Origin: JANPCX01 sp966211815
GTDB taxonomy: Bacteria > Pseudomonadota > Gammaproteobacteria > Burkholderiales > Burkholderiaceae_C
Length of the DNA stretch: 64,000 nt
NCBI GenBank assembly: GCA_966211815.1
Contig: CBIHOD010000007.1
Location: 1 to 64,000, forward strand
Reading direction: 5' to 3'
In this document: one piece after another, positions 15,456 through 24,502 of the stretch
Layout: the number at the start of each line of letters is the position of its first letter
How positions within the stretch are numbered: position 1 is the stretch's first letter
Program-made: the position numbers and the translations under genes
The notes under the pieces: model-generated
Databases searched by the model: none
Told to the model about the DNA's origin: nothing
The model's input: the letters and a program-made list of their open reading frames with translations, nothing else

Positions 15456-15474
15456 ATAAAGAAAGGAATGCACC

Positions 15475-15873
15475 ATGCGTCACCGTCAAGGACTCCGTAA
15501 ACTCAACCGCACCTCCGAGCACCGCCTCGCGATGCTGCGCAACATGTGCGTCTCGCTGCTTCGTCATGAAGCCATCAAAACCACGGTGCCCAAGGCCAAG
15601 GAACTGCGCCGCGTTGTCGAGCCGTTGATCACCCTCAGCAAGGAAGCGACCTTGGCGAACCGTCGCCTGGCGTTCGACCGCCTTCGCGATCGCGACATCG
15701 TGACCAAGCTCTTCAATGAACTGGGCCCGCGCTACAAAGCCCGTCCTGGCGGTTACACCCGGATCTTGAAAATGGGTTTCCGTGTCGGCGACAACGCGCC
15801 CATGGCTTTCGTGGAATTGGTTGATCGGCCTGAAGTTGCTGACGCGGCCGAGGCCGACAACACGGCCGAGTAA
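15475..15873 (+). CDS. rplQ: 50S ribosomal protein L17
   Basis: A 132-residue L17 with the invariant start MRHRQGLRKLNRTSEHRLAM. The segment RLRDRDIVTKLFNELGPRYK and GGYTRILKMGFRVGDNAPMA are typical; the C-terminal tail is acidic. L17 lies near the tunnel exit. AAAGGAATG gives the ribosome binding site. It ends the ribosomal cluster and is followed by a clear terminator. Confidence 0.98.
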   Translation: MRHRQGLRKLNRTSEHRLAMLRNMCVSLLRHEAIKTTVPKAKELRRVVEPLITLSKEATLANRRLAFDRLRDRDIVTKLFNELGPRYKARPGGYTRILKMGFRVGDNAPMAFVELVDRPEVADAAEADNTAE

Positions 15874-15910
15874 AAAATAATGCTTGGCTCTACCGAGCCG
15901 GCGTCATAGA

Positions 15911-15935
15911 AAAGCCGACCTTGCGTCGGCTTTTT
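15911..15935 (+). terminator. Rho-independent terminator after rplQ
   Basis: AAGCCGAC (15912-15919) and GTCGGCTT (15925-15932) form a perfect 8-bp stem with loop CTTGC, running into TTTTT at 15931-15935. This ends the alpha operon. Confidence 0.9.
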
Positions 15936-15999
15936 CTTTCCTTCGTGATGGAGGCAAACCTGGCGCTCAACCGCTTCGAAGTTTTATGTCGAGCAATTG

Positions 16000-16028
16000 T
16001 TGCATCGCACATCGAGAGGTGTCATAAT
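16000..16028 (+). promoter_or_regulatory. Promoter of the initiator tRNA gene
   Basis: TTGCAT (16000-16005) and CATAAT (16023-16028) are spaced by 17 bases and lie 12 bases before the tRNA. The short distance fits a tRNA promoter with a brief 5' leader. Confidence 0.65.
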
Positions 16029-16040
16029 CTAAGGCTCAGT

Positions 16041-16117
<77 letters not shown>

Positions 16118-16130
16118 AATTCATATTCAA

Positions 16131-16583
16131 CTAGCCAGTTGATCGAACGCCGACCGGATGGTCGGCGTTTTGCTTTGTATCGAACCCGGCGAGATGGCCA
16201 AGCAGACTCTGCGGGAATCGGGCCGGTCGGAAAGTTTCCAGATTCACCCAGATCACGCGGGTTGAATTCTCGGCCAGCAACTCCCCGCCTCGCCAGGCTT
16301 GCTGGAAGAACACCACACTGGCCCGCTGCGGATCTTTCAAGGAAACCGTCACCGCGAGTTCATCGTCTAGTTTCGCCGGGCGAATGAATCGGACGCTGGT
16401 GTCGACCACCGCGAAACTGCCGCCTTCTCGTCCCATCAATCCACTTTGGTGGACACCCCGGCTGCGCAGCCATTCGGTCCTCGCTCTTTCGAAGAACTTC
16501 AGGTAGTTCACATAGAAGACCACGCCGCCGAGGTCTGTGTCTTCCATGTAGACCCGCATGGTGTGGCGGAAATCGGTGCGCAT
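16131..16583 (-). CDS. YbgC-type acyl-CoA thioesterase
   Basis: A 150-residue hot-dog-fold thioesterase of the YbgC/4HBT family. The active-site region MRVYMEDTDLGGVVFYVNYL, followed by KFFERARTEWLRS, matches the family, including the catalytic Asp of the EDTD motif; the usual YHA after GGVV reads FYV here. Members hydrolyse acyl-CoA in the cytoplasm and are often linked to the Tol-Pal system, whose genes are not here. The C-terminus is about 15 residues longer than usual because the frame runs through the tRNA terminator hairpin, which encodes NADHPVGV. Confidence 0.85.
   Translation of the reverse strand: MRTDFRHTMRVYMEDTDLGGVVFYVNYLKFFERARTEWLRSRGVHQSGLMGREGGSFAVVDTSVRFIRPAKLDDELAVTVSLKDPQRASVVFFQQAWRGGELLAENSTRVIWVNLETFRPARFPQSLLGHLAGFDTKQNADHPVGVRSTG
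16146..16171 (+). terminator. Terminator of the tRNA gene
   Basis: AACGCCGACC (16146-16155) and GGTCGGCGTT (16160-16169) form a perfect 10-bp stem with loop GGAT, followed by TT and TG. It lies 29 bases after the tRNA and inside the 3' end of the convergent thioesterase gene. Confidence 0.85.
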
Positions 16584-16939
16584 CGGATCGGGGCTCCTGC
16601 GTGATGGACTGGAGGCATGGGGAAAAAATTCGTTCGGCCGACTGTTGATGCCGGCACCGGCCAGGATGGTATCCGCCGCCCCACCATGCGGCTAAAGAAA
16701 CGGGCTGCGTTGCCCCATGGGCACCTTGTTTTGCCCGTAATCAAACTCACATGGGGAGGGACTCGGGCCGTGGCCGCGCCATCCTGCCGACGATGGCTTC
16801 GGCCCAGTTCGCACGGCGTTTCCTGCCTGCGCCGAGGGGTATCCGATAGGCGCACGAATACAATCCCAAAGTTTTGCTTCCTGATCCGGCTGCCAAAGTG
16901 GCCGAGCGTCGAATATTCATTCCAGCAAAGGACCGTCTC
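16584..16939 (+). other. Intergenic region between thioesterase gene and yajC
   Basis: These 356 bases hold the divergent 5' regions of the thioesterase gene and yajC. An open frame at 16617-17036 exists but has no ribosome binding site, an Arg/Pro-rich composition and overlaps yajC in another frame, so it is not called. A TACAAT -10-like box lies at 16859-16864 without a good -35 box. The tgt and queA genes often found before yajC in proteobacteria are absent here. Confidence 0.5.
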
Positions 16940-17278
16940 GTGTTTATTTCCAACGCATTTGCGCAAGCCGCACCAGCGGCGCCCGCTGCGGCTGCCGATT
17001 CCATCTTCGGAGGCATCAGCTCCATGCTGCCCCTGATCCTCATGTTCGTGGTGCTGTACTTCGTGATGATCCGGCCGCAAATGAAGCGGCAAAAAGAACA
17101 CCGCGCCATGATCGAGGCCTTGGCGAAAGGCGATGAAGTGGTGATCGCCGGGGGCATCCTGGGGCGCATCGCCAAGCTGGGCGACACCTATGTGCACGTG
17201 GAGGTTTCCAACGGCGTGGAAATGCAAGTCCAGCGCGCTTCCGTGGTCCAGGTGCTGCCCAAGGGCACGTTCAAATAA
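16940..17278 (+). CDS. yajC: Sec translocon accessory protein YajC
   Basis: A 112-residue single-span membrane protein starting at GTG (MFISNAFAQAAPAAPAAAAD). An upstream in-frame start at 16874 is rejected because AAAGGA lies 8 bases before the GTG and the family begins MFISNAFAQ. The membrane span SMLPLILMFVVLYFVMIRPQ is followed by a basic cytoplasmic domain with KGDEVVIAGGILGRI. YajC associates with SecDF. secD follows 98 bases later. Confidence 0.94.
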   Translation: MFISNAFAQAAPAAPAAAADSIFGGISSMLPLILMFVVLYFVMIRPQMKRQKEHRAMIEALAKGDEVVIAGGILGRIAKLGDTYVHVEVSNGVEMQVQRASVVQVLPKGTFK

Positions 17279-17376
17279 CCAATGAAACCGCCCATGGATG
17301 GCCTCGCCAGGACATTGCCTGGCGATCCCGTCCATCGGCGATCCAGCACCCTGCCGTGCCTCGTTAGAAAGCCGAC

Positions 17377-19260
17377 ATGAACCGCTACCCCCTCTGGAAA
17401 TACGCCGTCCTGGCGCTGGCGCTCTTGCTGGGCGTGATCTACACGCTGCCGAATTTTTTCGGTGAGGCGCCCGCCGTCCAGGTCAGCAGCGCCAAGGCCA
17501 CGCTCAAACTCGACGCCGGATTGGTCCCGCGGGTGGAAGCCATCCTGGCCGAAGCCAAGATCCAGGCTGACTTCGTTCAATTCGAGGGCAATTCGGTGAA
17601 GGCGCGGTTCGCGTCGACCGATACCCAGATCCAAGCCAAGGACGCGATCGGCAAGGCGCTCAACCCCGATGCCGCCGACCCGAACTACATCGTCGCACTC
17701 AACCTGGTTTCCCGTTCGCCCCATTGGCTGACGTCCCTTTATGCCTTGCCGATGTACCTCGGACTGGACCTGCGCGGCGGCGTCCACTTCCTGATGCAGG
17801 TGGACATGAAGTCCGCCTTGACCAAGAAAGCCGAGGCGCTGACCGGCGACGTGCGCACCTTGCTGCGTGACAAGAACTTGCGCCACGCCGGCATCTCCCG
17901 GGACGGCAACCAGGTCGACATTCGCTTCCGGGACGCGGAGACGTTGAACGGCGCGAAGAACCTGCTCTCCGACCAGCTGCCCGACCTGCTCTGGACCAGC
18001 GCCGCGGATGGCGCCGATTTCAAATTGACCGGGGTGCTCAAACCCGATGCGGCGCGGCGTGTCCAGGAAGTCGCGGTGAAGCAGAACATCACCACGCTGC
18101 ACAACCGGGTCAACGAACTGGGCGTCTCGGAGCCCGTGATCCAGCAGCAGGGTTTGGACCGCGTCGTCGTTCAATTGCCCGGCGTGCAGGACACCGCCAA
18201 GGCCAAGGACATCATCGGCCGCACCGCCACGCTGGAGATCCGCTTGGTGGACGAATCCACCGAGGCCGCTGCCGCGGCCAATGGCGCCGGCCCGGTGCCG
18301 TTCGGCACGGAGCGCTATGTGGATCGCAACGGCGGCGGACTGGTGGTGAAGCGCCAGGTCATCCTGACCGGCGAGAACCTCACCGACGCCCAGCCCGGCT
18401 TCGACAGCCAGACGCACGAGTCCACCGTGAACCTCACCCTGGATGCCAAGGGCGCCCGCATCTTCAAGGACGTCACCCGCGAGAACATCAACAAGCGCAT
18501 GGCGATCCTGCTGTTCGAAAAAGGCAAGGGTGAAGTGGTGACCGCGCCGGTGATCCGCAGCGAAATCGGCGGCGGCCGCGTGCAGATCTCCGGACGCATG
18601 ACGCCCTCCGAGGCCAACGACACGGCCCTGCTGCTGCGTGCCGGCTCGCTGGCGGCGCCGATGGAGATCATCGAAGAGCGCACGGTCGGCCCGACGCTGG
18701 GCGCCGACAACATCCGGATGGGCTTCAACAGCGTGCTGTACGGCTTCATCGCCATCGCGGTGTTCATGTGCGTCTACTACATGCTGTTCGGCGTGTTCTC
18801 CACCCTGGCGTTGGCGTTCAACCTGCTGCTGCTGGTCGCCGTGCTGTCCTTGATGCAGGCCACCCTGACCTTGCCCGGCATCGCGGCGATCGCGCTGGTG
18901 CTGGGCATGGCCATCGACTCCAACGTGCTGATCAACGAGCGGATCCGGGAAGAGCTGCGGGCCGGGGCATCGCCGCAGGCGGCCATCCTGACGGGCTATG
19001 AGAAGGCCTTCGCGACCATCGTCGACTCCAACGTCACCACCTTGATCGCCGGCCTGGCCTTGCTCGCTTTCGGCTCCGGGCCGGTGCGCGGCTTCGCCGT
19101 GGTGCATTGCCTCGGCATCTTGACCTCCATGTTCTCGGCCGTGATGTTCTCCCGCGGGCTGGTCAATCTTTACTACGGTCGCCGGAAGAAGCTCAAGGGC
19201 CTGTCGATCGGCCAAGTCTGGAAACCGGAAGGCACCGAAACGGCCTTGACCAAGTCCTGA
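17377..19260 (+). CDS. secD: Protein translocase subunit SecD
   Basis: A 627-residue RND-superfamily membrane protein. An N-terminal span (residues 7-25) is followed by the periplasmic part with LGLDLRGGVHFLMQVD, then five C-terminal spans. The TM4 motif GMAIDSNVLINERIREEL carries the Asp needed for proton-driven function. SecD with SecF uses proton motive force to finish export of secreted proteins. The operon order yajC-secD-secF is the classical one. Confidence 0.97.
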   Translation: MNRYPLWKYAVLALALLLGVIYTLPNFFGEAPAVQVSSAKATLKLDAGLVPRVEAILAEAKIQADFVQFEGNSVKARFASTDTQIQAKDAIGKALNPDAADPNYIVALNLVSRSPHWLTSLYALPMYLGLDLRGGVHFLMQVDMKSALTKKAEALTGDVRTLLRDKNLRHAGISRDGNQVDIRFRDAETLNGAKNLLSDQLPDLLWTSAADGADFKLTGVLKPDAARRVQEVAVKQNITTLHNRVNELGVSEPVIQQQGLDRVVVQLPGVQDTAKAKDIIGRTATLEIRLVDESTEAAAAANGAGPVPFGTERYVDRNGGGLVVKRQVILTGENLTDAQPGFDSQTHESTVNLTLDAKGARIFKDVTRENINKRMAILLFEKGKGEVVTAPVIRSEIGGGRVQISGRMTPSEANDTALLLRAGSLAAPMEIIEERTVGPTLGADNIRMGFNSVLYGFIAIAVFMCVYYMLFGVFSTLALAFNLLLLVAVLSLMQATLTLPGIAAIALVLGMAIDSNVLINERIREELRAGASPQAAILTGYEKAFATIVDSNVTTLIAGLALLAFGSGPVRGFAVVHCLGILTSMFSAVMFSRGLVNLYYGRRKKLKGLSIGQVWKPEGTETALTKS

Positions 19261-19336
19261 TCGCTGGCTGGCAAACCTTTTTTTGCGCCGTCCGCCTTCG
19301 AGGCGGCGCCACAACGAATCCAAGAAGGACAAGGAC

Positions 19337-20371
19337 ATGGAGTTCTTTCGCATCCACCGCGACATCCCGTTCATGCGGCACGCGCTGGTGCTCAACATCA
19401 TCTCGGCGGTCACGTTCCTGGCCGCGGTTTTCTTCATCGCTACCCGCGGGTTGCATTTCTCCGTCGAATTCACGGGCGGCACCGTGGTGGAGGTGGCCTA
19501 CGCCCAGGCAGCCGACATCAACAAGTCCCGCCAGACCATTGAAGCACTGGGTTTCGGCGAGGTGCAGGTCCAGAATTTCGGCAGCTCCCGGGATGTGCTG
19601 ATCCGGGTGCCGCTGAAGCCGGGCCTCAAACAGGACGAAATCGTGACCCGGGTCTTCGGCGCTTTGTGCCAGGCCGAGGGCAGCACGGTTTCCACGCAAC
19701 AGCTACAGACCGACAAAGGCGAATCGGTCAGCCGGCCGGTCTGCGGTTCGGTGGGGTCTGAACCGGTGCACCTGCAGCGCAGCGAGTTCGTCGGGCCTTC
19801 CGTGGGGGCGGAGCTGGCGCGCGATGGCGCGATCGCACTGGCTTTCACGGTGGTCGGCATCATGATCTACCTGGCGCTGCGCTTCGAATGGAAGTTCGCG
19901 GTGGCGGGCATCATCGCCAACCTCCACGATGTGGTCATCATCGTGGGCTTCTTCGCTTACTTCCAATGGGAGTTCTCGCTGGCGGTGCTGGCTGCGGTGT
20001 TGGCGGTGCTGGGCTACTCGGTGAACGAATCGGTCGTGATCTTCGACCGGGTCAGGGAGGCCTTCCGCAAGTATCGCAAGCTCAATTCCCGGGAAGTGAT
20101 CGACCATGCGATCACCAGCACGATCAGCCGCACGATGATCACCCACGGCAGCACGCTGATGATGGTGGTGTCCATGCTGGAGTTCGGCGGCCCCACGCTG
20201 CATTACTTCGCGCTGGCCTTGACGATCGGCATCCTGTTCGGGATCTATTCCTCGGTGTTCGTCGCGGCGGCGATCGCCATGTGGCTTGGCGTCAAGCGTG
20301 AGGACTTACTCAAATCCGGGCCATCCAAAGAGACCGATCCCAATGATCCGAATGCGGGAGCGGTGGTGTAG
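19337..20371 (+). CDS. secF: Protein translocase subunit SecF
   Basis: A 344-residue partner of SecD. ATG 19337 (MEFFRIHRDIPFMRHALVL) is chosen over upstream in-frame starts because AAGGA lies just before it. It has an N-terminal span, a periplasmic domain with HFSVEFTGGTVVEV, and the RND block with GYSVNESVVIFDRVREAF. It lies 76 bases after secD and completes the yajC-secDF operon. Confidence 0.97.
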   Translation: MEFFRIHRDIPFMRHALVLNIISAVTFLAAVFFIATRGLHFSVEFTGGTVVEVAYAQAADINKSRQTIEALGFGEVQVQNFGSSRDVLIRVPLKPGLKQDEIVTRVFGALCQAEGSTVSTQQLQTDKGESVSRPVCGSVGSEPVHLQRSEFVGPSVGAELARDGAIALAFTVVGIMIYLALRFEWKFAVAGIIANLHDVVIIVGFFAYFQWEFSLAVLAAVLAVLGYSVNESVVIFDRVREAFRKYRKLNSREVIDHAITSTISRTMITHGSTLMMVVSMLEFGGPTLHYFALALTIGILFGIYSSVFVAAAIAMWLGVKREDLLKSGPSKETDPNDPNAGAVV

Positions 20372-20412
20372 AGTTCAGTGGATCCCAAACCATGGTCCAC
20401 CACTGACTTTTC

Positions 20413-22698
20413 ATGGCGACTGATGCCAATTCAATGGCTTTGGCCGCACGCGCCAGACGCGGCTTCGTGGAAGGCCTGCTCAATGCGGTGCCCAACGTTG
20501 TCCAGTCGGTAGAACAGGCCGCCCGCCACCAGCTCAGCCAGGTGGCGGAGCGGGCTTTGGTCATGCGCAGGCGCGACCTCGTCGATGACCTCCAGAAAGC
20601 GGCGCCTTTCTGGCTCAGCAACATGATCGCCACGCTGGAAGGCGCGTTGCAAACCGGCTCGGTCCCCATGTCGCGCTTCGGCGACCTCTCCGGCCCGGAA
20701 AAACGCGCCTCCAGCATGAGCCTCGTCGACAACGACACGATCGAAGGCGAAATACTCAGCTCGCGGCTGGCGTTGGCCGTCATGGACCGCGCTTCCTGGG
20801 AGTTCACCGACCTGCGTTCTCGCATCAGCGCCCTCGAAGGGCGCGACGAATTGGAGAGCAACGACATCCTCCGCCCGCATGTGCTGGCGCGCATCACCAC
20901 GACGGCCTGGCGAGCCGCAGGCTTGAGCCACGACGGCTGGCAACTCTTGCAGCCGGTCCTTCACGACGAGATCGCGCATTTCGCTGAAGAGGCCTACCAC
21001 GAAGTCAACCGTTGGCTCGTCGGGCAGCGCGTCCTGCCGGAAATCGATTTGCGGCCGTTCATCCGCCGTTCCCGCTCGTCGGGTGCAAGCGGCGGGGCGA
21101 CACCGTCCACTTATGCGCCCACGGCGGTGATGGGCGGTGCGGGCGAAGGCGGTGATTCAGGGGCCGTGACCCGCGCGGGCGGCCTGACCCGCGGGGCAGA
21201 CCATGCCGGTGCCGTCTTGACGCGATTGAACAAGCTGGTGGGGCGGCAGCTGCCCGAGTTCGCTGACACCGCCCATGCCCATCCGACTTCGCCCGCCTTG
21301 AACGCGGCCATCGCGGCCGCCCAGCAGAGCATCGCGGTTCGCATGGAGGCCGCTTCCGCCGTCGGCGCGGCCATGCAACAGCAAGCCAATTCGGTGCCCG
21401 TCAGCGCCCACCAGATGCTGGATGACCTCCAGCAGCGCAAGCAGGCGCTCAAGCAAGCCGCCGCCACGCCGGTGGAGCGGGCCACCATCGAGATCGTCGC
21501 CCTGCTGTTCCAGAGCATTCTGACCGAGGAGCGCATTCCCGCCTCGGTGCGCGTATGGTTCGCGCGTTTGCAAATGCCGGTGCTGCGTGTCGCGGTTTCC
21601 GAACCGGACTTCTTCGCGGCGACCGAGCATCCCGCCCGCCGCCTCATCGATCGCATGGGCGCCTGCGTGATGGGCTTCGACACCCACAGCGGCAGCTCCG
21701 GCGAAGTGGTGGAAAAAGAGATCAAGCGCATCGTCCAGGTCGTCGAGGCCTATCCCGACACTGGGCGCCGGGTTTTCCAGACCGTGTTGAATGAGTTCGA
21801 AAAATTCCTGGAGAACTACTTCAGCAACGAAAACGAGGCCAGCCGCAAAGGCGTCTCGCTCGCGCAGCAGGTGGAACAGCGCGAAACGCTCGCGATCCAG
21901 TACACGATCGAACTGCGCAAGATGCTCAATGACGTCCCCGTCCAAGAGGGCGTCCGGGATTTCCTGTTCCAGGTCTGGGCCGATGTCCTGGCGATGACGG
22001 CCGTGAAAGCGGGCAAGTTCAGCGAGGAAATCAAGGAAATGAAGCGCGCCGCGGCCGACTTGATCTGGTCCGCCAGCGCCAAGGTGTCGCGGGAAGAGCG
22101 CGCCGATGTGATCCGCCGCTTGCCGCCGCTGCTCAAGCTGCTGCGCGACGGCATGCAGAACGCCGGCTTGGCGCTGGCCAAGCAGGACGACTACATCCAG
22201 AAGCTCAACAACTCCCTGGCGGCGGCCTTTACCGCCAAGACGGCGGCCATCCCCCAGGCCCGGCTGGAGGAGCTGATGGCCCGTTTGGAAACATTGGAAG
22301 AGCTGCTGCCCGAGGCGGATGAAGTCGAGATCGACGGCAGCATGGTGATGGACCTGTCCGGCCATGAAAGCGCCGAACTGGAAGTGGTGGCCGCCGGCGG
22401 CACCGCGCCCACGCCCGCCATGCTGGCCTGGACCAAGGAATTGCAAGTGGGCGGCTGGTACATGCTCGACTACCGGGACCGCAACGAACCCGTCCAGCTG
22501 GCTTGGCAAGGCATGCGCAAGCAGCTGCACCTGTTCGTATCGCCGCAAGGACGGGGCATCTTGTTTCAGCAGCACCGACTGGCCGCATTCCTGCAGGCAG
22601 GGTTGCTGGTGCCCGCGCAGGACGAAGCACTGACCGTGCGGGCGACGCGCAGCGCGATGGCCAAGCTGGATGCCGATCCGGGGCGTCTGTTGAATTAA
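20413..22698 (+). CDS. DUF1631 family protein
   Basis: A 761-residue, probably cytoplasmic protein of the DUF1631 family, which is frequent in beta- and gammaproteobacteria and has sometimes been mislabelled thymidine phosphorylase. The first part (RGFVEGLLNAVPNVVQSVEQ) is helical, the middle (residues 200-330) is low in complexity, and the last 100 residues form a beta-rich domain with ELQVGGWYMLDYRDRNEPVQ that resembles the C-terminal module of the family. No enzyme motif is visible and the function is unknown. It starts 41 bases after secF on the same strand and converges with smg. Confidence 0.8.
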   Translation: MATDANSMALAARARRGFVEGLLNAVPNVVQSVEQAARHQLSQVAERALVMRRRDLVDDLQKAAPFWLSNMIATLEGALQTGSVPMSRFGDLSGPEKRASSMSLVDNDTIEGEILSSRLALAVMDRASWEFTDLRSRISALEGRDELESNDILRPHVLARITTTAWRAAGLSHDGWQLLQPVLHDEIAHFAEEAYHEVNRWLVGQRVLPEIDLRPFIRRSRSSGASGGATPSTYAPTAVMGGAGEGGDSGAVTRAGGLTRGADHAGAVLTRLNKLVGRQLPEFADTAHAHPTSPALNAAIAAAQQSIAVRMEAASAVGAAMQQQANSVPVSAHQMLDDLQQRKQALKQAAATPVERATIEIVALLFQSILTEERIPASVRVWFARLQMPVLRVAVSEPDFFAATEHPARRLIDRMGACVMGFDTHSGSSGEVVEKEIKRIVQVVEAYPDTGRRVFQTVLNEFEKFLENYFSNENEASRKGVSLAQQVEQRETLAIQYTIELRKMLNDVPVQEGVRDFLFQVWADVLAMTAVKAGKFSEEIKEMKRAAADLIWSASAKVSREERADVIRRLPPLLKLLRDGMQNAGLALAKQDDYIQKLNNSLAAAFTAKTAAIPQARLEELMARLETLEELLPEADEVEIDGSMVMDLSGHESAELEVVAAGGTAPTPAMLAWTKELQVGGWYMLDYRDRNEPVQLAWQGMRKQLHLFVSPQGRGILFQQHRLAAFLQAGLLVPAQDEALTVRATRSAMAKLDADPGRLLN

Positions 22699-22804
22699 GG
22701 CTTGGCGGTTTTTCCCGACCGGTGAGATCGCGCCTGGCCTGGCGCTGCGGCCTGGATGAACAAGGTTTGTTCGCCGCGATCAGGATCGCTGATCCTCGAT
22801 GAGA

Positions 22805-23257
22805 TCAATGGATCAGCCGATCTTCTTCTTCGACAAACAGCTCGTCCAGGATCAATGCGTCGGGCTCTTCGCCCAGGCTCCAGAAAACCATCAGGACGAT
22901 GATCTTGAGGTCTTCCAGGTCGATGGGGCCGCCAGGGATGGCATTGGCGCGGTCGACGACCATTTCTCGCATCGGCGGGGGCAGGACGCCCGCCGATTCC
23001 AAGAAACTGATGAAACTGATCGACTCCGGACCCAAGTGGTCCTGTTCTGCGGGTGAGTAGACACGGACGCTGTGGTCGGCTTGTTCGCCCACATAGGACT
23101 GGGCTGCACCTGCCAGGCCATCCAGCCAATTCAGGGCTTCCTGGATCTCTTCGGACTCGAACCCGACGGATGAAAGCTTGCGGGTGAGTTGGTCATGGTC
23201 AGGACAAGCGTCCGGCCGCCAGTAGTTTTCGTACAGGTAGACGAGCACATCAAACAT
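22805..23257 (-). CDS. smg: Smg protein (DUF494)
   Basis: A 150-residue acidic protein starting MFDVLVYLYENYWRPDACPD and matching the Smg/DUF494 family, including GFESEEIQEALNWLDGL and the C-terminal DLKIIVLMVFWSLGEEPDAL. In Escherichia coli smg lies beside dprA(smf), def and fmt, and the same order is seen here. Its exact function is not established. It lies 93 bases after dprA on the same strand. Confidence 0.92.
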   Translation of the reverse strand: MFDVLVYLYENYWRPDACPDHDQLTRKLSSVGFESEEIQEALNWLDGLAGAAQSYVGEQADHSVRVYSPAEQDHLGPESISFISFLESAGVLPPPMREMVVDRANAIPGGPIDLEDLKIIVLMVFWSLGEEPDALILDELFVEEEDRLIH

Positions 23258-23350
23258 GAATCCACTATACCCCAGCGCCGATGGGCGGGGGGCGAAACCG
23301 GCAGCGTCCGTCGAGGGATTGCGGTCTTTCGCCGAAGGCCGGTGACGGGG

Positions 23351-24472
23351 TCAGACGCGCGCCCTGCGCTGGAATAACTGGCCGGGCAAACGCGCCACTT
23401 CATCCTGCAACTCGAGTTCCAGCAATTGCGCGCTGAGGGCGGCCGCGGCCATCCCGCTGCGGTTGCACAGGTCATCCAGCGTGATCGGGTCATAGCCCAT
23501 CAACTGAAGCAGGGGGTGGGGCGGCGCGTCCGTGGGAACGTCGGGCGATTTCCCAGGGCCGGGCGCCTGCGCGATGTGCGCGGGGAAGGACAGTCGGAGT
23601 TCTTCCAGGATGTCTTGCCCGGTCTCGACCAGTTTCGCGCCTTGCTTGATCAAGGCATGGCAACCGCGGGCGGTGGATGAATGGATCGATCCGGGGATCG
23701 CGAACACTTCCCGCCCGCACTCCAGGGCCAATCGGGCGGTGATGAGGGATCCGGACTTCAGCGCCGCTTCGACGACCAGGGTGCCGCTGGACAACCCGGC
23801 GATCAGTCGGTTTCGCTGGGGGAAGTTGGCCGGCAACGGCGGGGTGCCGGGGGGATATTCGCTGAGCATCAGGCCATCCTGGCTGATCTGATGGGCGAGC
23901 GAGAGGTGGCGCCGGGGATAAACCCGATCAAGCCCCGTCCCCACGACGGCGATGGTCGATCCCGGGCCGGTCAATGCGCCCTCATGTGCGGCCCCGTCGA
24001 TGCCGAGGGCCAAGCCCGAAACCACAGTGGTGCCGGCGTGGCTGAGGTGCCTGGAAAAAGCCCGGGCGTTGTCCAGCCCTTGGGGCGTTGCGCTGCGGGA
24101 GCCTACGACGGCGATGGACGGGCGGTCGAGCAGCGCCAACTGGCCTTGCGCGTACAGCAGCAGCGGCGGGTCTGCGGTTTCCAGCAGGGCGGCAGGGTAG
24201 CGCGCGTGTCCCAGTGGCAGGACGTGACGAGCGTTGGTGCCGGTGTCGTTGAGCCAAGCCCAGGATTGTTCCAGCGATTCCGGGAAACCCTCGGGGACTT
24301 TGCCCAACGCGGCGGCCGCGGCCGGACCGATCCAGTGCGCCAGATCAGCGTGGGAAGCGTCGAAGACCGCTTGCGCGGACCCGCAATGCGCCAACAGGAA
24401 CCGGGCTTTTTCCCGCCCGATGGTGGGCGTCTGCAAGAGACGCATCCACGCCGACAGCTCCTCGCGCTCCAT
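23351..24472 (-). CDS. dprA: DNA-processing protein DprA
   Basis: A 373-residue DprA. An N-terminal helical part is followed by the Rossmann-like core with AVVGSRSATPQGLDN, VVSGLALGIDGAAHEGAL and the nucleotide-binding-like FPQRNRLIAGLSSGTLVVEA, and a C-terminal winged-helix-like domain (about residues 310-373). DprA loads RecA on incoming single-stranded DNA during natural transformation and protects it. It lies downstream of the LysM gene on the minus strand with 30 bases between them. Confidence 0.96.
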   Translation of the reverse strand: MEREELSAWMRLLQTPTIGREKARFLLAHCGSAQAVFDASHADLAHWIGPAAAAALGKVPEGFPESLEQSWAWLNDTGTNARHVLPLGHARYPAALLETADPPLLLYAQGQLALLDRPSIAVVGSRSATPQGLDNARAFSRHLSHAGTTVVSGLALGIDGAAHEGALTGPGSTIAVVGTGLDRVYPRRHLSLAHQISQDGLMLSEYPPGTPPLPANFPQRNRLIAGLSSGTLVVEAALKSGSLITARLALECGREVFAIPGSIHSSTARGCHALIKQGAKLVETGQDILEELRLSFPAHIAQAPGPGKSPDVPTDAPPHPLLQLMGYDPITLDDLCNRSGMAAAALSAQLLELELQDEVARLPGQLFQRRARV

Positions 24473-24502
24473 GGCTGGCGGCGGGCGACCGGGGCGGCCC
24501 GG

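Noticed and set aside
16617..17036. Open plus-strand frame of 139 codons upstream of and into yajC
   Set aside because: No ribosome binding site, Arg/Pro-rich non-protein-like composition, and overlap with yajC in another frame.
17188..19482. 764-codon minus-strand frame opposite secD
   Set aside because: It is antisense to the conserved secD gene and reads as His/Gln/Arg/Gly-rich noise.
22740..22804. Clustered GATC-containing repeats between the DUF1631 gene and smg
   Set aside because: Only a 6-bp inverted repeat (AGGATC/GATCCT) with no T run; too weak to call a terminator or operator.
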